NCBI RefSeq assembly: GCF_005049105.1 | Contig: NZ_SUKA01000001.1 | Coordinates: forward strand, 248,001 to 312,000 | Direction: 5' to 3' | Length of the DNA stretch: 64,000 nucleotides | Origin: Sphingobacterium alkalisoli | GTDB taxonomy: Bacteria > Bacteroidota > Bacteroidia > Sphingobacteriales > Sphingobacteriaceae | Part shown: piece by piece, positions 19,817 to 27,812 of the stretch | How positions within the stretch are numbered: the first letter of the stretch is position 1 | How the letters are laid out: the number at the start of each line of letters is the position of its first letter | The notes under the pieces: generated by a model | Databases searched by the model: none | Seen by the model: only the letters and a program-made list of their open reading frames with translations | Told to the model about the DNA's origin: nothing | Position numbers and translations under genes: made by a program

Positions 19817-20021
19817 AACGTATAACAACGCAATTGAAAGTGAAATCGTGAAGCAAATGCTTGAAGAACATGGGCTAAAGGCCGTGTTGTTGAATAAGCA
19901 AGATTCTTCATACTTATTTGGGCGGATAGAATTGTATGTGCCACAAGAAGAAGTACAAGAGGCGGAAAGTCTGATTAATGATTACGGTGCCACTTCTCAA
20001 AATCCAACAGATGCTGACTAG
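19791..20021 (+). CDS. DUF2007-family small protein
   Basis: This 76-residue soluble protein matches the DUF2007 (putative signal-transducing) pattern: an N-terminal strand WTKIRTYNNAIESEIVKQMLEEHG, then LYVPQEEVQEAESLI. Family members are small alpha/beta proteins of unknown function. It begins inside the last 26 nt of the CPBP protease gene, and its end overlaps the start of cdsA by 11 nt, so translation is probably coupled along the run. Confidence 0.85.
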   Translation: MENDWTKIRTYNNAIESEIVKQMLEEHGLKAVLLNKQDSSYLFGRIELYVPQEEVQEAESLINDYGATSQNPTDAD

Positions 20022-20811
20022 AGCGATCACCGGATTTTTTTTTATAGCCGTATTGATTGGAGCTATCTTGTTAGGACAATATAGTTTTGTTGTTTTCTTT
20101 AGTTTGCTGGGCGCCTGGTGTCTATACGAATTCTATGGGATGGTGAAAAGTGATACCGTGCATCCCAATGTACCGGTAGGACTAATTACTGCTTTGGTAT
20201 TAGGCGGTTTAGTAAGTCTGTATTGTCTTGGCATGATTCCGTTGAATGAAGTTTGGTTGTTTCTGCCATTGTTCTCCGTAGTGTTTATCGTATCCTTATT
20301 TAGTAAGCGTACGCAGCCATTTCATGATATCGCTTATACGTTTTTAGGCGTGATATATGCGAGTTTTCCCTTTTTGTTCTTCCTTTCATTGGGATTTATC
20401 AAAGGTGGATACAATCCATATATTCCCCTTGGTTTTATGATTATTCTATGGTCTAACGATACGGGTGCTTATCTTGCCGGAAGGAGTTTCGGTAAGCGGA
20501 AACTATTTGAACGCATTTCTCCGAATAAAACGTGGGAAGGTTTCTTTGGGGGCGTATTGCTCGCTTTTTTTGTCGCACTTAATCTAGCGCAGTATTTTGG
20601 TTCGTTGCAAAAATGGGAATGGGCTACCATGGCCATTATCATAGGTGTGTTCGGAACGTTTGGAGATCTGGTTGAGTCCATGCTAAAACGGAGTCTTGGT
20701 GTAAAGGATTCGGGAAAGATTCTACCAGGACATGGTGGATTGCTTGATCGCTTTGACGGACTTTTGATTGCTGCGCCGTTGGTTTTTATTTTTTTACTAC
20801 TCATTCAATAA
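20011..20811 (+). CDS. cdsA: Phosphatidate cytidylyltransferase
   Basis: This integral membrane enzyme makes CDP-diacylglycerol from CTP and phosphatidate, the branch point for phospholipid head-group synthesis. The C-terminal CdsA signature is complete: SMLKRSLGVKDSGKILPGHG followed by GLLDRFDGL. Several transmembrane helices precede it, including the conserved NDTGAYLAGRSFGKRKLFERISPNKTWEG region. I chose the ATG at 20011 (MLTRAITGFFF) rather than the in-frame ATG at 19978, because the latter would add eleven residues read entirely from the end of the DUF2007 gene. Confidence 0.95.
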   Translation: MLTRAITGFFFIAVLIGAILLGQYSFVVFFSLLGAWCLYEFYGMVKSDTVHPNVPVGLITALVLGGLVSLYCLGMIPLNEVWLFLPLFSVVFIVSLFSKRTQPFHDIAYTFLGVIYASFPFLFFLSLGFIKGGYNPYIPLGFMIILWSNDTGAYLAGRSFGKRKLFERISPNKTWEGFFGGVLLAFFVALNLAQYFGSLQKWEWATMAIIIGVFGTFGDLVESMLKRSLGVKDSGKILPGHGGLLDRFDGLLIAAPLVFIFLLLIQ

Positions 20812-20905
20812 TAAGAATTTAGAATGATTTCATGGTATGCTTTTTTTTAAATTTAAGTTTTGAATTTTAGTCTAATATCTCAATTCTTACATCTAATATC
20901 TACTT

Positions 20906-21568
20906 ATGCTTATTCGTTCAGCTACATTTTCATTTTTACGAAATCTCAAAAAAAATAATACACGGGAGTGGTTTCAGGAACACAAAGAGGATTACGATCT
21001 CGCTAATCAGAATGTAAAGGAATTTATCGAAGCAATGATTCAGCGATTGTCGGAGTTTGATTTGCAGATTAATACGGACATCAAGGCGGCAAAATGCATG
21101 TTTAGGATTTATAGGGATATCCGATTTTCGAAAGACAAGACGCCCTATAAGAGTTGGTTGGCGGCAGGAATATCGATAGATGGACGTAAATTGGATGGAC
21201 CGGAATATTATATCCATATCGAATCGGGAAACAATTTTTTAGCGGCAGGCTATTGGAGACCAAAGAAAGAACACCTCGATGCGATACGTCAGGAGATTGA
21301 CTACAATGCTGTTGAGTTTGTCAACGCCCTAGCAGCAGGTGGCTGGAAGCCAGAAGATCTGTCTCAAGAGGATAAACTGGTGCGACCACCGGCGGGATAT
21401 GATGCGAACGATCCAAATATTGAATTATTAAAACTCAAGAGTTTTATCCTGTATAAGCAGTTTTCGGACGAAGAGATGCAAAGTGCCGATGCCTTGGATA
21501 AAGTGATTAATACCTGCAAGGATATCTATCCGTTTAAGCTATTCATTCATCAGGCAATTGATAGTTAA
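20906..21568 (+). CDS. DUF2461 domain-containing protein
   Basis: This 220-residue cytosolic protein matches the DUF2461/TIGR02453 family: FLRNLKKNNTREWFQEHKEDY near the N-terminus, IYRDIRFSKDKTPYK (about 69-83), and a C-terminal YKQFSDEEM. Members are widespread in Bacteroidota and fungi and have no established function. It stands alone between cdsA and the convergent anmK. The 94-nt gap upstream has no clear promoter box. Confidence 0.88.
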   Translation: MLIRSATFSFLRNLKKNNTREWFQEHKEDYDLANQNVKEFIEAMIQRLSEFDLQINTDIKAAKCMFRIYRDIRFSKDKTPYKSWLAAGISIDGRKLDGPEYYIHIESGNNFLAAGYWRPKKEHLDAIRQEIDYNAVEFVNALAAGGWKPEDLSQEDKLVRPPAGYDANDPNIELLKLKSFILYKQFSDEEMQSADALDKVINTCKDIYPFKLFIHQAIDS

Positions 21569-21623
21569 AAATGCGAATTCGCAAATCTACAAATTTGCAA
21601 TACCTGCATGCGGTAAGAAAGCG

Positions 21624-22820
21624 CTAGCTAGGAAAACTAATTTTACCCATACAGACGGCGGGAGAATTTTTAATGTTGTTAAAGTTTTCCGGACTCCCGG
21701 CCACGGTCTCATTAGCCAATAGTGCAAATAGACAAGCCTCTTTCGCATCGGGATCCATGTTGAGCTGTTGCATGGATTCGATTTTCACCGATGGAAGATC
21801 CTGACGGATGTTTTCAATCAGCAATGGATTATGAATACCCCCTCCGCTCATATATACAGCTATCTGTTGAAGTCCTTTTGTCACCTTTTGAATACCTTGG
21901 GTAATCGCTTTTGCCGAAAAGGCATTGAGGGTAGCCAGTACGTCCGGATGGCTTAGCGAGCTTGTATTTGTCTGCTGTTGTATTTGCTTCAGGTACTGAA
22001 GATTGAATAGCTCAGGTCCTGTTGTTTTTGGGAAGTCCTGCTGCAGAAACTCTTCAGCAAGTAGAGCGGACAATAATTCGCGATGTACCGTTCCCTGCTT
22101 CGCAATTTCTCCATGTGTATCCATTTCTATGCCATAATATGTAGCGACATATTGGTTCATCATCGTGTTGCCCGGTCCTAGATCTGTGGCGAAAGACTGC
22201 AGGTCACTGCCCGTATGGGGCAAGAAAGTGAAATTCGAAATTCCGCCGATATTTAATAGGATACGATTTTCTACGTCGTCGGTAAACAACAGGTAGTCGC
22301 CGTAAGCTGCTAATGGAGCACCTTCGCCGCCCGCCGCAATATGTTTTTGGCGAAAATCGGAGATGGTAATAATTCCTGTATGGACGGCGATATGATCGCC
22401 ATCACCTATCTGTAGTGTACTGTTGGGAAGTGACAGGTCTTTGGTCAAGATCTGCGGAGCATGGTAGACGGTCTGACCATGGCTTGCGATAAGATCTATT
22501 TGTGCAGGTTCGATCTGCCATTTATTTAAGGCACGCTGAATCAGTCTGGCATGTTCCATGCCGATAAATGAGTTTAACCCACAGAGTGTCTGCTGGTCAA
22601 TTTCTCTTTTTGCAAAAACCCGCCTTACTTTGTTACGAAAATCAGCTGTATAGTCCAGTGTAGCGAAATGAAGCAGCTCAAGTCTAGTCTTTATACCACT
22701 ATTTTGGATGCGACAAAGTGCAATATCCAAGCCATCTAGAGAAGTACCGGACATTAAGCCTATGATCAGACGATCGCTCTTGCTGCCGATGTTGTAAAGC
22801 TGTTGGATTTGCGCATTCAT
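21624..22820 (-). CDS. anmK: Anhydro-N-acetylmuramic acid kinase
   Basis: AnmK hydrolyses and phosphorylates 1,6-anhydro-MurNAc to MurNAc-6-phosphate, recycling peptidoglycan fragments. The N-terminal LIIGLMSGTSLDGLDIALC is the ATP/sugar signature of the family; ASHGQTVYH, LQIGDGDHIA and DLGPGNTMMNQ follow, and a late MSGGGIHNP motif belongs to the ATPase core. The 398-residue length is close to that of known AnmK. It is divergent from gcvH (101-nt gap) and convergent with the DUF2461 gene. Confidence 0.95.
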   Translation of the reverse strand: MNAQIQQLYNIGSKSDRLIIGLMSGTSLDGLDIALCRIQNSGIKTRLELLHFATLDYTADFRNKVRRVFAKREIDQQTLCGLNSFIGMEHARLIQRALNKWQIEPAQIDLIASHGQTVYHAPQILTKDLSLPNSTLQIGDGDHIAVHTGIITISDFRQKHIAAGGEGAPLAAYGDYLLFTDDVENRILLNIGGISNFTFLPHTGSDLQSFATDLGPGNTMMNQYVATYYGIEMDTHGEIAKQGTVHRELLSALLAEEFLQQDFPKTTGPELFNLQYLKQIQQQTNTSSLSHPDVLATLNAFSAKAITQGIQKVTKGLQQIAVYMSGGGIHNPLLIENIRQDLPSVKIESMQQLNMDPDAKEACLFALLANETVAGSPENFNNIKNSPAVCMGKISFPS

Positions 22821-22873
22821 AGCGTAAACTTAGCTAAATCTGCATTTATATGCAATCAAATACAAAACTTATA

Positions 22874-22905
22874 TTTGTTATAAAAAGCAATTTTATCTAA
22901 GTTTG
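22874..22905 (+). promoter_or_regulatory. Bacteroidota-type promoter of gcvH
   Basis: A TTTG -33 box (22874-22877) and a TAAGTTTG -7 box (22898-22905) are separated by 20 nt, matching the TTG-N19-21-TAnnTTTG consensus of the Bacteroidota primary sigma factor. The ATG of gcvH is 16 nt beyond the -7 box. Confidence 0.65.
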
Positions 22906-22921
22906 GAAAAAAACAAAAAAA

Positions 22922-23302
22922 ATGAATTTTCCAGCAGAATTAAAATACACAAAGGATCACGAGTGGGTTCGTGTAGAAGGAGATGAGGCTGTAATTGGTA
23001 TTACAGACTTTGCACAGCGTGAATTAGGCGATATCGTTTTTGTCGATATCAATACTGTAGGAGAGGAAGTAGCAGCAAACGAAGTATTTGGTACGATCGA
23101 AGCTGTGAAAACTGTTTCAGATTTATTCATGCCGGTTACAGCTACCGTGGTCGCTATCAATGATGCAATCGATGCCTCTCCTGAACTAGTAAATACAGAT
23201 CCTTATGGTGAAGGATGGATTATCCGTGCAAAATTAGCAGACCTCGCAGATATCGATGGTTTGTTGTCTGCAGAGGATTACAAATCCGAGGTAAATGTAT
23301 AA
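22922..23302 (+). CDS. gcvH: Glycine cleavage system H protein
   Basis: GcvH is the small lipoylated carrier that shuttles the aminomethyl group between the P, T and L proteins. The lipoylation lysine is Lys63 in [15 protein letters not shown]. The sequence starts with the typical [22 protein letters not shown]. Its length (126) is exactly that of the family. It is monocistronic, with its own promoter and a strong terminator. gcvP is 20 kb upstream and gcvT is not in the window. Confidence 0.97.
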   Translation: MNFPAELKYTKDHEWVRVEGDEAVIGITDFAQRELGDIVFVDINTVGEEVAANEVFGTIEAVKTVSDLFMPVTATVVAINDAIDASPELVNTDPYGEGWIIRAKLADLADIDGLLSAEDYKSEVNV

Positions 23303-23316
23303 TCAATACGATTTTT

Positions 23317-23358
23317 AAGACAAAAGGCCTTTCAGTGATGGAAGGCCTTTTGTCTTTT
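23317..23358. terminator. Bidirectional terminator between gcvH and prfC
   Basis: A 15-bp perfect stem (23317-23331 with 23342-23356) with a 10-nt loop sits between convergent genes. Short T-rich tracts lie on both strands. Confidence 0.9.
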
Positions 23359-23367
23359 GTTGCAGTG

Positions 23368-24951
23368 CTATCTGTATTCGGATGTCTCATAGAACTTGAG
23401 TGTAGGAAATTTACTTTTTGCCTGCTGCAGGTCCCAAGCAGAATTGGCTAAAAATACGAGCCTATTCTCCTTGTCATGGGCAATATTATGGCGGTGGGAT
23501 GCCGAAAATTGTTTAAGCGCATCATCATCCTCCATACTTAGCCAGCTTGCTGACGAGAATTCCCTTGCCCTAAATGTGCAGGATGCGCCATATTCTTGTA
23601 GAAGCCTGAATTTTATTACCTCGAACTGCAGTTCCCCCACTACACCGACAATACGTTGTCGACCAAGCGTAAATGTAAATACCTGCGCCAGTCCTTCGTC
23701 GGCCAGCTGTTCTATCCCCTTGTCCAGCTGTTTGGTCTTGAGGGGATCCATGTTTTCGAGCTCTTTGAAAATTTCGGGAGAGAAACTCGGAATACCCTTG
23801 AATTGAAGGTTTTCGCCTTCAGTTAATGTATCGCCAATTTTAAAATTACCTGCATCATAGAGCCCCACGACGTCACCAGGCCATGCTTCCTCCACGACTG
23901 TTTTTTCCGAAGCCATAAATGTAGTCGGTGAAGAGAATTTTAATCTTTTTTCTCGGCGCGTGTGATAGTAAAAGGTATTTCTTTTGAATTTGCCGGAGCA
24001 AATCCGACAAAAAGCTATTCGGTCCCTATGTCTAGGATCTAGATTGGCGTGTATCTTGAAAATAAATCCCGTGAACGGTTCTTCATTAGGGGAAACAGTC
24101 CTGGTCAATGTTTCTCGCGCTTGGGGAGACGGCGCTACGGATATAAATGTATCGAGCAGTTCCTGTATACCAAAATTATTAATGGCGCTGCCAAAGAACA
24201 GGGGCGCCAAATATCCCGCTTGGTAAAGGGGTTCGTCGAACTTTTCAAATTCATTCGAGACAAGTTCCACCTCATCCCTTAGCGAGTTTGCTAGGGATTC
24301 ACCGATCAACTTAGGTAATTTCGGATCATTTAGATCCTTGATCTCTATATAATCATCGGCTTTCTTCGTTTTGCTCGCACTGTAAATGTTAAGCGAGCTG
24401 TTGTACAAATGGTAAACACCCTTAAAAGTTGATCCTATTCCGATTGGCCAGGTCATTGGGCAGGTGGTAATATCCAGTCGCTGCTCGATTTCTTCCAAAA
24501 GCTCAAATGGATTACGCCCTTCCCGGTCAAATTTGTTAACAAATATAATAACCGGAATGGAACGTAGGCGGCATACTTTCATAAGCTTTTCCGTCTGTTC
24601 TTCCACCCCTTTTACGCAATCGATGACTAATATTACGGAATCCACGGCCGTAAGGGTTCTGTAGGTGTCTTCAGCAAAATCCTTGTGCCCTGGTGTGTCC
24701 AAGATATTAATTTGACACCCCTTGTACGTAAACCCCATTACCGAAGTGGAAACTGATATTCCACGTTGTTTCTCGATTTCCATAAAGTCGGAAAGAGCGG
24801 TTCTTGCGCCTCTGTTTCGCTTTACAGTTCCTGCAGTTTGCACAGCACCCCCGAAAAGGAGAAATTTTTCTGTCAGTGTCGTTTTTCCGGCATCCGGATG
24901 GCTGATTATCCCGAAGGTTTTTCTTTTATTTTTTTCTGTTGTTGGATTCAT
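23368..24951 (-). CDS. prfC: Peptide chain release factor 3
   Basis: RF3 is the translational GTPase that recycles class-I release factors from the ribosome. The G1 motif is HPDAGKTT, switch I includes [15 protein letters not shown]3 is DTPGHKDF and G4 is NKFD. EF-Tu-like domain II and the RF3-specific C-terminal domain follow. The 527-residue length is standard. The first ATG gives the expected N-terminus ([21 protein letters not shown]). It lies 80 nt downstream of the SulP gene on the same strand and may share its transcript. Confidence 0.96.
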   Translation of the reverse strand: MNPTTEKNKRKTFGIISHPDAGKTTLTEKFLLFGGAVQTAGTVKRNRGARTALSDFMEIEKQRGISVSTSVMGFTYKGCQINILDTPGHKDFAEDTYRTLTAVDSVILVIDCVKGVEEQTEKLMKVCRLRSIPVIIFVNKFDREGRNPFELLEEIEQRLDITTCPMTWPIGIGSTFKGVYHLYNSSLNIYSASKTKKADDYIEIKDLNDPKLPKLIGESLANSLRDEVELVSNEFEKFDEPLYQAGYLAPLFFGSAINNFGIQELLDTFISVAPSPQARETLTRTVSPNEEPFTGFIFKIHANLDPRHRDRIAFCRICSGKFKRNTFYYHTRREKRLKFSSPTTFMASEKTVVEEAWPGDVVGLYDAGNFKIGDTLTEGENLQFKGIPSFSPEIFKELENMDPLKTKQLDKGIEQLADEGLAQVFTFTLGRQRIVGVVGELQFEVIKFRLLQEYGASCTFRAREFSSASWLSMEDDDALKQFSASHRHNIAHDKENRLVFLANSAWDLQQAKSKFPTLKFYETSEYR

Positions 24952-25031
24952 GCTGTTTGTTGTAACAGGGCTTTGGTGACAAATAAGAATATAAATAAAA
25001 TGTCCCTAACTCTGGTTAGTTTGTTGAGCCG

Positions 25032-26561
25032 CTAGGCATCGGGCATTACCTTATAGGTCGGATCTTCTAGAATATTCACATCAATAGAGGTTCCTGCGTT
25101 GCCAAGCAGTATCCGACAATCCTCACTGAGATGTCTAAGGTGCACTTTTTTGTTGAGTTTTGCATATTTCTCGGTAATTTTATTAAGCGCATCTATGGCA
25201 GACATATCTGCTACCCGGCTTTCGCGAAAGTCGATTACAATTTGTTCGGGATCTTCCGCTACTTCAAATTTTTCTAAAAAGGCCGTGGTCGAACCGAAAA
25301 ACAATGGGCCGTAGATCTGATAATGCTTTACACCATCTTCATCAATAAACTTTCTGGCTCTGATGCGTTTGGCATTGTCCCAAGCAAACACTAATGCCGC
25401 AATGACGACTCCTATTAGTACAGCCAGGGCAAGATTGTGTAGGATAATGGTGATAAGCGCCACGAGGATGCCGACGAAAATATCTGACTTTGGAAATTTG
25501 TTTATGATGCGAAAACTAACCCATTCGAATGTTTCGATGGCAACCATCATCATTACACCTACGAGCGCAGCCATTGGAATTTGTTCGATAAAGGGCGCCC
25601 CAACCAATATGATGACCAAAATAGCGATTGCACCGATGAAGGCAGACAACCGTGTCCGTGCGCCGGCATTCAAATTGACCAAGGTCTGTGCCACCATGGC
25701 ACATCCCCCCATACCACCGAAAAAGCCATTAACCACATTTGCCGTTCCCTGTGCCATGGCTTCCCTATTGGATCGACCTTTCGTATTGGTAATTTCATCG
25801 ACCATATTTAATGTCAACAAAGACTCAATAAGTCCAACACCGGCCATAACGAGGGCATAAGGAAAAATGAGTTTTAATGTGTCAAACGTAAACGGAATTT
25901 CCGGGATACTGAAAGTAGGAAGAGAACCACTAACAGAGGCAATATTTATTACCTTTTTAGTCTCTATACCAAAAACGGTTACCAATCCGAAGACAACTAA
26001 TATAGCGACTAGCGACGCTGGTATTGCCTTTGTTAGACGAGGTAGACCGATAACAATTAAGATGGTAAGAATAGTTAAACCCATCATCGTGTACAGGGGC
26101 GTGCCGCTCATCCAGCCCGCTGCATCGCCAGGCAATTTAAACTGTTCGATTTGCGCCATGAATATGATGACCGCCAGACCGTTCAAAAATCCGTACATGA
26201 CAGGCTGCGGGATCAACCTGACAAATTTCCCTAGTTTGAATAGACCTACTAAAAACTGTAGTAACCCGGCCAATACTACAGCGGCAAAAAGATATTGGAC
26301 GCCATGGCTGGAAGCAAGCGCGATCAGTACAACAACAGTTGCCCCCGCCCCCCCCGATACCATACCTGGACGGCCCCCAAGGATAGATGTAACGAGCCCC
26401 ATTAAAAAAGCTGCATACAGTCCTGTTAAAGGAGATAATCCTGCTAAGATGGAAAAAGAAAGTGATTCGGGAATCATCGTCATCGCCACCGTTAGGCCAG
26501 CAAGAATTTCATTTTTAAAGTTCAGATTACGAATCGATTGTAAATTGAATGCTTTTTCCAT
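25032..26561 (-). CDS. SulP-family anion transporter with STAS domain
   Basis: This is a SLC26/SulP-type inner-membrane anion permease (sulfate, bicarbonate or related anions). The transmembrane core of about 10-14 helices spans residues 15-390, with the family motif AFLMGLVTSILGGRPGMVSGGAGA early on. A cytoplasmic STAS domain occupies about 400-500 (IVIDFRESRVADMSAIDAL). The 509-residue length is normal. Substrate cannot be assigned from sequence. The gap between this gene and the DUF6263-like gene holds nothing I can name. Confidence 0.94.
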   Translation of the reverse strand: MEKAFNLQSIRNLNFKNEILAGLTVAMTMIPESLSFSILAGLSPLTGLYAAFLMGLVTSILGGRPGMVSGGAGATVVVLIALASSHGVQYLFAAVVLAGLLQFLVGLFKLGKFVRLIPQPVMYGFLNGLAVIIFMAQIEQFKLPGDAAGWMSGTPLYTMMGLTILTILIVIGLPRLTKAIPASLVAILVVFGLVTVFGIETKKVINIASVSGSLPTFSIPEIPFTFDTLKLIFPYALVMAGVGLIESLLTLNMVDEITNTKGRSNREAMAQGTANVVNGFFGGMGGCAMVAQTLVNLNAGARTRLSAFIGAIAILVIILVGAPFIEQIPMAALVGVMMMVAIETFEWVSFRIINKFPKSDIFVGILVALITIILHNLALAVLIGVVIAALVFAWDNAKRIRARKFIDEDGVKHYQIYGPLFFGSTTAFLEKFEVAEDPEQIVIDFRESRVADMSAIDALNKITEKYAKLNKKVHLRHLSEDCRILLGNAGTSIDVNILEDPTYKVMPDA

Positions 26562-26799
26562 TAAATTGAATCTAGATATAATAAAACAGCGTAGCTCTCG
26601 TAAAGAGCGACTAAAAACAATATAAAGGTTTATTAGATTTTATTGAAGGAGAATTCCAAGATTCCGGCTAGCTAACCAGAAAAAGAATAGTGCATCTTTT
26701 ATCTAGTATACCATGACTGTGAAACAGCTTTTAGTCGGCACAAAAATAGAGGTTCTTTTGAGAAAACAAAAGAAAATAATAGATCATTAAAAAAAAGCG

Positions 26800-27552
26800 T
26801 TAGTTAACCTCTCTCAATTCTACTGTTGATTTTATTTTTGATCCTTGAAATTCCATTTCAGAAGTAACCGTAGAATTCTTTGTAAAAAAGGTTTTTGGAT
26901 CCAAAACATAATAACCTGTTGCCGTCCCAATAAAATTACCGGAATTATCGGTGTAATTTCCTGAAACGGAAACACGGTATCCATCTGCTGTTTTTTCGGT
27001 CAGCGTGTTGGTTGTTGTGCCTTTGGCGCCCAATTGCTCCAGGGCAATTTCCGAATCCCAAGAATCTCCGATTGCAATTTCATTTTCTGGGAACGATATA
27101 GACATCCCTTGGATGCTTCCCCTATCAAATGCCTGATCCGGAACATTCGGAAAATCCATGCTGATGACCTTTGCCCTTTTGTCCATCACGATAGAAAGCG
27201 TACTTTCCAGTAGCGGCTTGAATTGAGAAGCCATCATTTCCTCCATTTGATTTTCTGGCGTTTTCTCTGAATCATAAGAGATCGTCATCATTCCGGCGTT
27301 GATGTCGGTACGTATTTTACCATACTTCGATTCGTAAGTGATCGAGTCGGTAGTAACTTCTTTTGCAGTCATCGTTAACCCCATGTTCATGTCCATGATC
27401 ATGCTTTGTGGCCCTTCTATATCCGATTTCATAATCATTTCATACGTTTTCGTTTCTCCCTGCTGTGGAGCCAAACGCAACAATACTTTTTCTTGGGCCT
27501 GGGTATACGTAATAAAAAAAACGAATAGCAGTAAGGAACTTAATTTTTGCAT
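26800..27552 (-). CDS. Secreted DUF6263-like protein
   Basis: This is a predicted exported protein of 250 residues. A signal peptide (MQKLSSLLLFVFFITYTQAQ) precedes a beta-rich domain with VLLRLAPQQGETKTYEM near the start and VMDKRAKVISMDFP in the middle, features I associate with DUF6263. Its function is unknown. I chose the ATG at 27552 over the in-frame ATG seven codons upstream because it gives a clean signal peptide. No cysteine supports lipidation. Confidence 0.75.
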   Translation of the reverse strand: MQKLSSLLLFVFFITYTQAQEKVLLRLAPQQGETKTYEMIMKSDIEGPQSMIMDMNMGLTMTAKEVTTDSITYESKYGKIRTDINAGMMTISYDSEKTPENQMEEMMASQFKPLLESTLSIVMDKRAKVISMDFPNVPDQAFDRGSIQGMSISFPENEIAIGDSWDSEIALEQLGAKGTTTNTLTEKTADGYRVSVSGNYTDNSGNFIGTATGYYVLDPKTFFTKNSTVTSEMEFQGSKIKSTVELREVN

Positions 27553-27812
27553 GGTGTTAATTTTATGAATCAATGTGGAAAGATAGCATTTTTTGATTAG
27601 ATATTATCGCTCAATTTAGAATAATAGTTCGATTGAAGATTCGCATATGGTAATATCTTGTTATAAGAAGATAATTATCCACATGAATAAAAGCGCAAAA
27701 ATGTGTTTTTTTGAGTTGACAATTATAAGCGAAGTGTTAAAGCAGGTTTCACTTTATATGGTAAAGATAAGGGAGGCTTTTTATTCTTTTTCGTGGCGCT
27801 ATAAAATAAGTA

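Noticed and set aside
25867..26625. 252-codon plus-strand frame opposite the SulP gene
   Set aside because: Antisense shadow of conserved membrane helices; the SulP frame has all family motifs.
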